This document shows positions 17,048 through 25,496 of a stretch of 64,000 nt of DNA, piece after piece (the first letter of the stretch is position 1; the number at the start of each line of letters is the position of its first letter). The notes under the pieces are model-generated. The model was not told the origin of the DNA. It did not search any database and worked only from the letters and a program-made list of their open reading frames with translations. Location: the NCBI RefSeq assembly GCF_036662795.1, contig NZ_JBAFWZ010000005.1:1-64000 (forward strand). The letters run 5' to 3'. The position numbers and the translations under genes were made by a program. The stretch is from Lysinibacillus_B sp036662795 (GTDB lineage: Bacteria; Bacillota; Bacilli; Bacillales_A; Planococcaceae).

Positions 17048-18195
17048 GAAAGTGGTATAAATGGCAAGTACTATTATTATGCTCGCTCCTATTAACAGGC
17101 TGTTGGGATGTAAATGAGCCTGAAAGAATGTACTACGTATTTGGCGTAGGTGTCGATTTTGTAGATGAAGAATATAAAATATATGTACAACTTATTGATT
17201 TTACAAATGTGGCGAAAACTGAACAACCGAATCCAGAGGCGATTCAATCTGAAATAGGAACGGGTAAAGGTGAAACATTAGATGAAGCGATTTTTGATTT
17301 GTATCATACATTGGATATGCGAGTTTTTTGGGGACATTTATCTTTTGTGATGCTGTCAGAGTCTGCTTTAGAAGATGGAAGAACGAACACGATAGTGAAC
17401 CTTTTTAATCGATACCGTGAAACAAGATATCAAATTTGGATGTATGGAACAAAGGATAATCTACAGGAGGTTATGCTCGCTACGCCTGTCTTAAATAAGT
17501 CTATTTCGCTATCAAAATTAGCAGAGCCGTTTAATTCCTTTAAACAGGAGTCTTTGCTCGTACCAGTTAATTTTCGTCAATTTATTATTTCATTAAATGA
17601 ACCAAACTATAGTATTCCAATTCCATATATCAAAATATCTGAAAATTGGGTTTCTGAAAAGTCGAAACAAAAGACGATTGAATTTGAAGGCGTAGCTGTC
17701 ACTGGCACTAGTGGATTAAAGGCGATTTTTAAAACGGATGAAATAGACGGGTTACCATTTATGAAGGAAGAAACAAAGCGAGGAGAGCTAACCTATGATA
17801 TTGATGGAGCGCCTGTAACAGTAGTAGTTGAAAACATTAAGGTGGATGTAAAGCCTAAGTTAGAAAACGAAAAGTTTAAATTTGATGTCACGATAAAGCT
17901 AAATGCTATTGCCAGTGATTTTCATTCGGAAATTACTAAGAAACAAGTACGAGAGACAGTGAAAAAGGAAGTTGAAAAGAGAGTAATGGAAACGTATCAA
18001 ACCGCACTTGAAAAAGATATTGATTTGTATAATTTATCAAATTACGCTTACAAGAAATATGTAAAGCAGTGGAAAAAGTTGCATGAAGATGGTCAAGTAC
18101 CGCTGGATGAACATTCGATCTCCTCTATTGATGTATATATTGAAAAACTAAGCGCGGCTCGAAAAGAATTTACAAAAACGATTAAAGAAGAGTAA
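17044..18195 (+). CDS. Spore germinant receptor C subunit (GerAC-type lipoprotein), copy 1
   Basis: 383 residues. Lipoprotein signal with LLTGCWD (Cys near residue 20), followed by the family start NEPERMYYVFGVGVDF and a three-domain GerC body. Recognisable segments are WGHLSFVMLSE near residue 98 and the C-terminal long-helix region KEVEKRVMETYQTALEKDID. It sits on the outer face of the inner spore membrane and completes the A-B-C receptor. Translation is coupled to the A gene by the ATGA overlap. No clear own ribosome site. Confidence 0.88.
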   Translation: MRKWYKWQVLLLCSLLLTGCWDVNEPERMYYVFGVGVDFVDEEYKIYVQLIDFTNVAKTEQPNPEAIQSEIGTGKGETLDEAIFDLYHTLDMRVFWGHLSFVMLSESALEDGRTNTIVNLFNRYRETRYQIWMYGTKDNLQEVMLATPVLNKSISLSKLAEPFNSFKQESLLVPVNFRQFIISLNEPNYSIPIPYIKISENWVSEKSKQKTIEFEGVAVTGTSGLKAIFKTDEIDGLPFMKEETKRGELTYDIDGAPVTVVVENIKVDVKPKLENEKFKFDVTIKLNAIASDFHSEITKKQVRETVKKEVEKRVMETYQTALEKDIDLYNLSNYAYKKYVKQWKKLHEDGQVPLDEHSISSIDVYIEKLSAARKEFTKTIKEE

Positions 18196-18267
18196 TTTTC
18201 CTTTATATCGTTTGTAAAAGAACTGTATGCTTAAACAAAATTATGATACAAGAAGTGATGATACACA

Positions 18268-19413
18268 ATGAAAAAATGGTGGGCGATAATTCTAAGTGCA
18301 GTCCTTTTAGCAGGATGCTGGGATTTTACGGAACCAGAAAGAATGTACTATGTGTATGGAGTAGGTGTAGATTTTGAAGATGATCAATACAAAATCTATG
18401 TACAGCTGATTGATTTTACCAATGTCGCGAAAAGTGAGCAGCCTAACCCAAATGTTGTTCAAGCTGAAGTCGGGACTGCATCTGGTCATACAATAGCTGA
18501 AGCATTTTTTAATTTATATCATTCACTAGATATGCGTTTATTTTGGGGACATTTGGCTTTTGTTGTTATGTCTGAATCGACCCTTGAAGATGGCAGAGCG
18601 AATTTAGTGGTGGATTCTTTTAGTCGATACCGAGAAACAAGATATCAAGTATGGGTGTATGGTACAAAAGAAAATTTAGAAGAATTTATGCTAATAACAC
18701 CTGTGCTAAATAAATCCATTACACTATCTAAATTAACGGAGCCATTAAATTCCTTTGATCAAGAATCATTTATTGTACCTGTGGATTTTCGTAAATTTAT
18801 CATCGGACTTAATGAGCCGAGCTATAGTATCCCGATACCTTATGTTGAAATAAGTAATAACTGGGCATCAGAAAAGAAAAAGCAGCAGACAGTTCACTTT
18901 AACGAAATTGCAATCATTGAGAGCGACGGGTTAAAGGAAGTTTTTAAAGAAGAAGAAATTACAGGCTTGCGGTTTATGAAGGAGGAAACACAACGAGGAG
19001 AGATAACATACGATATTGAAGGTGCGCCTGTTACAATTACTGTAGAAAATATTAAGGTAGATGTAAAAGCAAAAGTAAAAAATGAACGATTTTTATTTGA
19101 TATTAAAGTAGGACTAACAGCAATAGCTAGTGACTTTCATAAAGAGATAACAAAAAAGCAAATTAGAGATACGGTTATAGAAGAAGTTGAAAAAAAGATT
19201 AAGGAAACGTATTTAGCGGGGTTAAAAAAAGATGTTGATATTTACAATTTATCAAATTACGCCTATAAGCAAAACGTAAAGCACTGGAAAAAAGTAGAGG
19301 AACAGGGGAGAATTCCGCTCGATGAGGATTCGATAGCTTCTATTGAGATCTATATTGAAAAGCTAAGTGCAGCTCGGAAGGAATTTACCGAGACGATTAA
19401 AGAAAAGGACTGA
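18268..19413 (+). CDS. Spore germinant receptor C subunit (GerAC-type lipoprotein), copy 2
   Basis: 381 residues with the same lipobox (LLAGCWD) and collinear similarity to copy 1 throughout (for example EPERMYYVYGVGVDF, WGHLAFVVMSE, ETRYQVWVYGTKEN). Differences are spread along the length and include many silent changes, so the duplication is old and both copies look maintained. Its leader is a copy of the 3' end of the A gene (GAAGTGATGAT), a poor ribosome site, so it may be translated less than copy 1. Last gene of the operon; a terminator follows. Confidence 0.87.
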   Translation: MKKWWAIILSAVLLAGCWDFTEPERMYYVYGVGVDFEDDQYKIYVQLIDFTNVAKSEQPNPNVVQAEVGTASGHTIAEAFFNLYHSLDMRLFWGHLAFVVMSESTLEDGRANLVVDSFSRYRETRYQVWVYGTKENLEEFMLITPVLNKSITLSKLTEPLNSFDQESFIVPVDFRKFIIGLNEPSYSIPIPYVEISNNWASEKKKQQTVHFNEIAIIESDGLKEVFKEEEITGLRFMKEETQRGEITYDIEGAPVTITVENIKVDVKAKVKNERFLFDIKVGLTAIASDFHKEITKKQIRDTVIEEVEKKIKETYLAGLKKDVDIYNLSNYAYKQNVKHWKKVEEQGRIPLDEDSIASIEIYIEKLSAARKEFTETIKEKD

Positions 19414-19434
19414 ATAAATACTGAATAAGAACGT

Positions 19435-19470
19435 AAAACCAGCCATATTGGACAAATACGGCTGGTTTTA
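19435..19470. terminator. Bidirectional terminator
   Basis: AAAACCAGCC pairs with GGCTGGTTTT. It lies between the germination operon and the convergent deacetylase gene and has A and T runs on both sides. Confidence 0.85.
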
Positions 19471-19471
19471 T

Positions 19472-20716
19472 TTATAGTAATATTTCAGTGACCGTAACGA
19501 GCTCATAGCCTTCCTTTGTTAAGTATTGCAGGATGCTTTCTAGACTATCGGCGGTTGTTTGATGAATATCGTGCAGCAAAATAATACTGCCATCCGTAGC
19601 TTGTGATTTTACATATTGCAATGTCTTTTTTGCATTCCGATGCTTCCAATCAAGAGTATCAATTGTCCATAGAATGATTGGCATATTTAGTTGTGCTTGA
19701 ACGGTTTTGTTGATTGATCCATAGGCTGGTCGAAATACAGTAGGATACTCGCCTATTGTAGCGTAAATAATATTATTAGTTTTCGTAATCTGTGTTTTCA
19801 CGCTCTTTGAGGAAAGAGAGGTTAATTTAGCATGGTCCCACGTATGATTGCCTATTTCATGGCCATCATTATAAATAGCTTTAAGGATATCCTTATTCGC
19901 CTGCACTCTATTTCCTGTAATAAAGAAAGTTGCTTTTGCATCATATTTCTTTAATAACTTTAAAACTTGAGGTGTTACTGATTTATGAGGACCATCATCA
20001 AATGTTAAGGCTACACGTTTCTTTGGCACACCCGAAATGCCTTTATTATATATTTTATTACCTGTGACAACTAGTGCCTTTAAACGTTCGGATACAACAT
20101 AGCCTTTTATATTGTCTCCTTCTATATAGCTCCAATCCTTCTTTTGCGTATAGACTGTTACTTTCGTTTTGTTTGAGATCGTGCCAATTTTTTTATCAGA
20201 ATGACTAGCGGTACCTCTGACGATCACGCCGTCCCTATGGCTGACCATCATCTTTTTAGCTTGAGGAGCTTTTAACGAGCTTGTTGGTACATAACCGTAA
20301 ATATCTCCATAATTTATGAAGGACCAACCTCCAGCGGCAGTGCCATAAACATTCACGATTAAATTGGGGTTTATTTTTCCTGCAGGGGTTGCTATCGGAC
20401 TATTACCTGTTCGAACTACTAGATCTTCCTTTCTACTAATTAAACTAATCGTTGGGATGATTTTTTTTACGGATTGGTTAGAAATGTAGCCTGTATGTGT
20501 TTTATATGTAACTTTAAGTCTATTGTTTTCTTGCGAATGAACAATTACTAGATCATTTACATTTAGTGTAATACATTGTCCCAACTCTTTATTAATAATT
20601 AATTTGACCTGTTTTGTAATGACATTAACTTCTGTATTTTGAATAGCAGAAATTTCTGTTGAAAAGAAGATAAAAAATAATAAGCTTAATAGAACGAGGC
20701 TGCAATATCTTATCAA
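19472..20716 (-). CDS. Secreted polysaccharide deacetylase with SH3-type domains
   Basis: 414 residues from the TTG at 20716, six bases after GGAGGG; the in-frame GTG just before is too close to the ribosome site. An N-terminal signal peptide (about residues 1-25) is followed by two or three bacterial SH3 repeats (about 40-215; HRDGVIVRGTASHS and the SLISRKEDLVVRTGNS region). A NodB-type deacetylase domain follows from about 230: RVALTFDDGPHKSV with the catalytic Asp-Asp, HEIGNHTWDH with the metal His pair, FRPAYGS and ILLHDIHQ. It should remove acetyl groups from peptidoglycan or another N-acetylated wall polymer. The location next to spore genes hints at, but does not prove, a spore cortex role. 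Confidence 0.88.
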   Translation of the reverse strand: MIRYCSLVLLSLLFFIFFSTEISAIQNTEVNVITKQVKLIINKELGQCITLNVNDLVIVHSQENNRLKVTYKTHTGYISNQSVKKIIPTISLISRKEDLVVRTGNSPIATPAGKINPNLIVNVYGTAAGGWSFINYGDIYGYVPTSSLKAPQAKKMMVSHRDGVIVRGTASHSDKKIGTISNKTKVTVYTQKKDWSYIEGDNIKGYVVSERLKALVVTGNKIYNKGISGVPKKRVALTFDDGPHKSVTPQVLKLLKKYDAKATFFITGNRVQANKDILKAIYNDGHEIGNHTWDHAKLTSLSSKSVKTQITKTNNIIYATIGEYPTVFRPAYGSINKTVQAQLNMPIILWTIDTLDWKHRNAKKTLQYVKSQATDGSIILLHDIHQTTADSLESILQYLTKEGYELVTVTEILL

Positions 20717-20973
20717 CACATACCCTCCTGGTCTTCGTACAATGAATTAAATGGATCCTGTGAGATATTGAAGAGAGAAAGATCTAATACTCACGGGAAG
20801 CTAAATCATTTTATTGTATGGGTAAATCCTGAAAAATTGAACTAAAAATAAAAATATACTATCGTACAAAATGAAAAGGCATTGGTGATAATTAAGCAAC
20901 TTTTTTTCGTCTAGATTTAGCGCTATAATAGGGTGATTAAGATGTTCTCTTGTAAGAAAGGAAGCTAGCAAGC

Positions 20974-21486
20974 ATGAAAAGATTTACAACATTACTCTTT
21001 ATAATATTTAGCCGCTGGGGATTCATCACGTTTATCCTTTATTTTGCTGTCTTTTATATGATTATATTAAATGTTTTTCCAGGTGCAAGCATTGGAAGCT
21101 TATCACAATTAGTAAATCCTTATTATGTACCAATTCGCTACGTCAGCTTCTCGCTAAATTTAATGATATGCTTTATGGCGATTCGTTTTATTTGGAAGTA
21201 CGTAAATAGGAAAAGCTATATTATACGTAAAAATGTATTATCATTTGTTATCGCAGTTAGTGTAATCCAATTTTTTAGCTACTTTTGTTATACAAACCTG
21301 CCATTAGTAGGTGAAAAAACAGAGCAACTAATGAATTTAAATACATTTTCCGAAATGTATAAAACGAGTATCATTGAAAATACTGCATTATTTTTAACAG
21401 GATATATTCTAGCGTTTTATATCGGAGCGCTATCTCGTAGTAATTTTTATGGGGATGTTGTACTGGCTGCCCCAAAAAACGAATAA
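20974..21486 (+). CDS. Four-helix membrane protein, paralogue of the gene at 24370
   Basis: 170 residues, ATG behind AAAGGAAG. Hydrophobic segments at about residues 14-34, 62-82, 90-108 and 138-156. Landmarks are LVNPYYVPIRYVS, VSVIQFFSYFCYTNLP and FLTGYILAFYIGALSRS. Each landmark recurs in the protein at 24370 in the same order, so the two are paralogues. Family and function unknown. It ends at a strong terminator. Confidence 0.72.
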   Translation: MKRFTTLLFIIFSRWGFITFILYFAVFYMIILNVFPGASIGSLSQLVNPYYVPIRYVSFSLNLMICFMAIRFIWKYVNRKSYIIRKNVLSFVIAVSVIQFFSYFCYTNLPLVGEKTEQLMNLNTFSEMYKTSIIENTALFLTGYILAFYIGALSRSNFYGDVVLAAPKNE

Positions 21487-21493
21487 ATAAAGA

Positions 21494-21526
21494 AACCTGC
21501 TCTCAAATCGAGAGCAGGTTCTTTTT
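21494..21526. terminator. Strong bidirectional terminator
   Basis: AACCTGCTCTC pairs perfectly with GAGAGCAGGTT around a five-base loop and is followed by CTTTTT; it also ends the convergent nspC transcript. Confidence 0.88.
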
Positions 21527-22664
21527 AGGATAGGCGGTTACGGTAATCTTCATATTGGAATGTACGAATAACCTTCATGCCTTCTTCTTCATTGTATAAG
21601 CAGATGCTCGGTAGGTTAACACCATTGAACATATGCGTTTTCACCATCGTATAGTGCGCCATATCGGTAAATACTAATCGGTCACCAGGCTTTAATGGCT
21701 CATCGAATGAATAATCACCAATAACATCACCAGCTAGACATGTCATACCACCTAAACGATACGTATATTTCTTTTCATTTGGCATGCCAGAACCAATAAT
21801 CATTGGTCGATATGGCATCTCAAGTGTATCAGGCATATGGCAAGTGGCTGATGTATCTAAGATCGCTAAATCCATACCATTTTGAACTAAATCAAGTACA
21901 GTAGAGACAAGGTATCCAGTATTTAAGGCACAAGCTTCACCAGGCTCTAAAATAACCTTTACATCATACGTATCCTGAATACGATTGATCAGTTGGACTA
22001 ATAATTCTACATCATAGTCTTCACGTGTAATGTGATGACCTCCACCGAAGTTCACCCATTTCATTCCGTGTAAGTACTGTCCGTATTTTTCCTCAAAGTG
22101 TACTAAAATGCGCTCTAGTACATCTGCACCTTGTTCACACATTGCATGGAAGTGAATACCTTCAACACCATGGAGCTCATCGGGACGAAACGACTCGAAC
22201 GGAATCCCAAGACGAGAGTTAATATAACAAGGATCGTAAAGAGGCGTTTCTACCTCGGAATATCCAGGGTTTACTCGTAAACCAATTGAGATATTTTTTT
22301 CGTGATTTAAGACTTTTTCTTTATATTTGCTCAATTGGTCAAATGAGTTAAATACAATATGGTCCACATACGTTAAATATTCATCAATTTCATGCTCTGC
22401 ATATGCAGGGGCATAGGCATGAACTTCCTTGCCAAACTCCTCAAACCCTAGTCTTGCTTCAAATAAGGAAGAAGACGTTATACCTGCAAGATAATTACGA
22501 GCTAGTGAAAAAGTTGACCACATTGAAAAGCCTTTTAACGCAAGTAAAATATCGCAGCCTGTACGATCCTGTACGGATTTTAAAATTTCCCAGTTGCGTT
22601 TTAATAAGCGCTCGTCTACTACAAAAGCAGGGGACGGTGCCGTTTTCCAATCGATTTGCTTCAT
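21525..22664 (-). CDS. nspC: Carboxynorspermidine (carboxyspermidine) decarboxylase
   Basis: 379 residues, the usual length. PLP-dependent, alanine-racemase-fold decarboxylase. Visible features are the N-terminal SPAFVVDERLLKRNW, the PLP lysine in LLALKGFSMWS (about residue 43), WVNFGGGHHIT (about residue 202) and the LEPGEACALNTGYL segment. It removes CO2 from carboxy(nor)spermidine to give spermidine or norspermidine. It lies two bases after the dehydrogenase gene in one operon, which makes the pathway assignment firm. The ATG has a short upstream gap, so translation is probably coupled. Confidence 0.92.
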   Translation of the reverse strand: MKQIDWKTAPSPAFVVDERLLKRNWEILKSVQDRTGCDILLALKGFSMWSTFSLARNYLAGITSSSLFEARLGFEEFGKEVHAYAPAYAEHEIDEYLTYVDHIVFNSFDQLSKYKEKVLNHEKNISIGLRVNPGYSEVETPLYDPCYINSRLGIPFESFRPDELHGVEGIHFHAMCEQGADVLERILVHFEEKYGQYLHGMKWVNFGGGHHITREDYDVELLVQLINRIQDTYDVKVILEPGEACALNTGYLVSTVLDLVQNGMDLAILDTSATCHMPDTLEMPYRPMIIGSGMPNEKKYTYRLGGMTCLAGDVIGDYSFDEPLKPGDRLVFTDMAHYTMVKTHMFNGVNLPSICLYNEEEGMKVIRTFQYEDYRNRLS

Positions 22665-22665
22665 T

Positions 22666-23892
22666 TTATTTCGCCTCTTTTGAAGTGAAGTCTAAATCGA
22701 TTAGTGCTGGGTTTTCAGTTTCTTGCCATGGAAGACCCCATTTATTTAACCCATCCATGAATGGATCTGGATTGAAATCTTCTACATTCCAAACGCCAGG
22801 CTTTTGCCATTCGCCATTCATTACAAGCATTGCACCAATCATCGCTGGTACACCAGTTGTGTAAGAAATCGCCTGTGAACCGACTTCATGGTAGCATTCT
22901 TGATGGTCACACACGTTATAAACATAGTAAGTTTTTTCCTTGCCATCTTTAATACCACGAACGATACATCCGATGTTTGTTTTACCTTTAGTTAGTGGAC
23001 CTAGAGTTGCTGGGTCTGGTAAAACAGCTTTTAGGAATTGAATTGGTTGAATCATTTTGCCTCCAAATTCGATTGGCTCAATTGACGTCATTCCAACGTT
23101 TTCTAAAACGCGTAAGTGCGTTAAATATTTTTCACCAAAAGTCATCCAGAAGCGAATTTGCTTTAAGCCTTTAATGTTTTTCGCTAAAGATTCTAACTCC
23201 TCATGGTAAAGTAGGTAGCAATCCTTAGGACCAATCTCCGGTAAATCATATACCATTTTATATTCTAAAGGCTCAGTTTCAACCCACTCGCCTTCTTTCC
23301 AGAAACGACCGTTTGCTGTAATTTCACGGATGTTAATTTCTGGGTTGAAGTTTGTTGCGAACGGAAGACCGTGGTCACCGCCGTTTGCATCAACGATATC
23401 GATGTAGTGAATTTCATCGAAGTGGTGTTTTTGTGCATGCGCTGAGAATACGCCTGTTACACCTGGGTCGAAACCAGAGCCTAGAAGTGCAGTAATACCT
23501 GCTTCTTCAAAGCGCTCTTTATAAGCCCATTGCCATTTATATTCGAATTTAGCAGTATCTAACGGCTCGTAGTTAGCAGTATCTACGTAGTGCGTTTTTG
23601 TTGCTAAACATGCATCCATAATAGTTAAGTCTTGATATGGTAAAGCTACGTTAATTACCACATCTGGTTTAAATCCATTGATTAGTTCAATTAGCTCGTC
23701 CGTATTGTCCGCATCCACCTGTGCAGTATGGATGATTGTTTTACCGCCGTCTAATTTTTCTTTTAAAGCATCACATTTCGATTTTGTTCGACTCGCGATC
23801 ATAATCTCTTCGAATACTTCAGAGTTTTGTACACATTTGTGTACCACTACGCTAGCAACACCGCCAGCTCCAATAATCAATGCTTTACCCAA
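22666..23892 (-). CDS. Carboxynorspermidine synthase (saccharopine-dehydrogenase family)
   Basis: 408 residues, TTG start; AGGGAG is about 12 bases upstream, rather far. N-terminal Rossmann nucleotide-binding motif ALIIGAGGVASVV, then VDADNTDELIELI, LLGSGFDPGVTGVFSAH (about residue 138) and a saccharopine-dehydrogenase-like C-terminal domain. It joins aspartate beta-semialdehyde with putrescine or diaminopropane by reductive condensation, using NADPH, as the first step of the alternative polyamine route. The nspC decarboxylase follows immediately. Whether the product is spermidine or norspermidine cannot be read from sequence. Confidence 0.9.
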   Translation of the reverse strand: MGKALIIGAGGVASVVVHKCVQNSEVFEEIMIASRTKSKCDALKEKLDGGKTIIHTAQVDADNTDELIELINGFKPDVVINVALPYQDLTIMDACLATKTHYVDTANYEPLDTAKFEYKWQWAYKERFEEAGITALLGSGFDPGVTGVFSAHAQKHHFDEIHYIDIVDANGGDHGLPFATNFNPEINIREITANGRFWKEGEWVETEPLEYKMVYDLPEIGPKDCYLLYHEELESLAKNIKGLKQIRFWMTFGEKYLTHLRVLENVGMTSIEPIEFGGKMIQPIQFLKAVLPDPATLGPLTKGKTNIGCIVRGIKDGKEKTYYVYNVCDHQECYHEVGSQAISYTTGVPAMIGAMLVMNGEWQKPGVWNVEDFNPDPFMDGLNKWGLPWQETENPALIDLDFTSKEAK

Positions 23893-24369
23893 TTTCTTGT
23901 CACGCTCCCTAATGTTTCAGTATTTAAAACAAGATTGATTATACAGAATAGAATCCGTGCTATCAATCATTTTTTTAAGAGAAATTTCTTGGGCGTAATA
24001 GGCTAAAAATAGAAACATAGACTGATTTTTAGTTATTGCTAAGTAATTTATCTAAAGGATGAAAATGACTACCTAAAAAATGCCGGTAGGAGGTTAGAAA
24101 AAAAGTGGCTCATGCATATACTATATAAAGCTGCTTAACCTAAATTTTATTGAGGCATAAGTTGTGTTTAGGGTTTTTAAAGTGAAAAAATTTAATAGAA
24201 TTTTCCAGTGAGAATAATGTATAATTTAGAGAAATATCGTTTAAAAGAGAATATATTTATTTTTCTAAGGGTAAATAGTGTTTTTAATTGTGGGAATGAA
24301 TGTATTAGGGACAAAATACCCGAGTCTACTTCCTATTCCATCATACTTTAAGAAAAGAAGGTGAAGACG
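23893..24369. other. Intergenic region between divergent genes
   Basis: No gene seen in 477 bases. AT-rich; it must hold the promoter of the polyamine operon on the minus strand and of the membrane protein gene at 24370. No clear riboswitch or palindrome was found by eye. Confidence 0.45.
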
Positions 24370-24888
24370 ATGTCAAGAGTATTTATGCTAGGTTTTATTT
24401 TAAGTCGAATGCTTAATCCATTAAGTTACTCAGTCTTTATTTTATTTTTTGTCGTCGTCAGTATTAGTGCTGGTGGCATAATACCGCAAGTGATGCTACA
24501 TGGATTCGCTGAAGTGATGAACCCGTATTATTTACCACTTTTAATGACGAGCATTATAGCTCATATCATGATTGTTGTATTTTTAACAAACTTTATATAT
24601 CGCGTAATTGTTGAAGGAAAGTACATTGTTAAGCTTTCAACATTAGGCTTACTAATTGCTTTATCAGTAGTTCAAACTTTTACCTTCTTTTGTATGAATG
24701 CTTTACCTATTGTCAGATTGCCTGGTAGTCTAGAGGTCGGAATAACAAATTTTATTCAAAATAATGCACTTAGTTATTTTGAGTTAATCTCGTTATTGTT
24801 TACAGGAATTTTGCTTTCTCTTTATGTTGGTGTTTTAGGAAGAGAAAAGTTTAAGAAAAACATCGGTTTTATCGATGACACATTGTAA
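24370..24888 (+). CDS. Four-helix membrane protein, paralogue of the gene at 20974
   Basis: 172 residues from the ATG at 24370 behind AGAAGGTG. Same layout as the gene at 20974: helix 1, EVMNPYYLPLLMTS, ALSVVQTFTFFCMNALP, and a last helix LLFTGILLSLYVGVLGREKF. Together the two proteins bracket the polyamine genes, on the opposite strand. Function unknown; no known family recognised. Confidence 0.72.
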   Translation: MSRVFMLGFILSRMLNPLSYSVFILFFVVVSISAGGIIPQVMLHGFAEVMNPYYLPLLMTSIIAHIMIVVFLTNFIYRVIVEGKYIVKLSTLGLLIALSVVQTFTFFCMNALPIVRLPGSLEVGITNFIQNNALSYFELISLLFTGILLSLYVGVLGREKFKKNIGFIDDTL

Positions 24889-24941
24889 GCGTTAACTTTC
24901 TCCAGCAGACTAAAATATTTAATTTGATCTTACTAATATAT

Positions 24942-24980
24942 GAAGTTGTCTCATAGCCCACTTGAGACAGCTTCTTTTTT
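24942..24980 (+). terminator. Rho-independent terminator
   Basis: GAAGTTGTCTCA and TGAGACAGCTTC pair with one mismatch and are followed by T6. Confidence 0.8.
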
Positions 24981-25022
24981 GTACAAAGGGTTGAGATGAA
25001 CGCCTAGTAGGGGGTGGTCAGA

Positions 25023-25448
25023 ATGAAATACAAATCGAAAGAAGATATTTGGAATGCCATTGTTGAAAGAATTAGTGATATCGATTATCCATCACAACAT
25101 CCGGTAAAAAATCGTGCATATATTTTATTTCAATACTATTCACAAATGGAGAGTGGTGGTCACGAGGATGTATTAAACTGGCTGTTTAATGAAAAAAATA
25201 TAGATAAACCACTGAATGTTATATTGAATACATTAGTAGAAGCTAAGGCTATTTGCTATATGGACATTATAGATAAGTATGGTCAAGAAATGGTAAGTCT
25301 TTACGAATTACTAGAGCGAAATCAAGGCTGCGAAGAGGCTTTTTACCAAGTAGTGAGAGAAGCAGATGAGGCATATTGGACGATGAATTCTTTTCAGCAA
25401 ATCGTTGAGACGTATTTTTATTCACATTGTGATGAGCTCTTACAATAA
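25023..25448 (+). CDS. DUF4375/DMP19-like protein
   Basis: 141 residues from the ATG at 25023, after a strong GGGGGTGG site. Helical and acidic. Residues 24-55 (RAYILFQYYSQMESGGHEDV) resemble the DMP19/DUF4375 hallmark in which a helix leads to an N/S-GG-F/H turn. DMP19 is a proposed DNA-mimic protein in Neisseria; that activity cannot be inferred here. Single gene between terminators. Confidence 0.55.
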   Translation: MKYKSKEDIWNAIVERISDIDYPSQHPVKNRAYILFQYYSQMESGGHEDVLNWLFNEKNIDKPLNVILNTLVEAKAICYMDIIDKYGQEMVSLYELLERNQGCEEAFYQVVREADEAYWTMNSFQQIVETYFYSHCDELLQ

Positions 25449-25454
25449 AAACAT

Positions 25455-25496
25455 CCCGAGAAATGTTAGAACATGAACTAACATTTCCGGGTTTCT
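25455..25496. terminator. Terminator between convergent genes
   Basis: CCCG-GAAATGTTAG and CTAACATTTC-CGGG form a long stem with a small bulge; serves the DUF4375-like gene and the convergent GGDEF gene. Confidence 0.7.

Larger units (their letters stand above)
17019..19413 (+). repeat. Tandem duplication of the gerC gene (unit 1224 bp)
   Basis: A 20-base identical sequence occurs at 17019-17038 (inside the 3' end of the A gene) and again at 18243-18262 (just before the second C gene). Each is followed by a C-subunit gene of nearly the same length and closely similar protein. The repeat unit is therefore 1224 bp, starting inside the A gene, and the second copy brought along a non-coding copy of the A gene's last bases as its leader. 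Confidence 0.85.
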
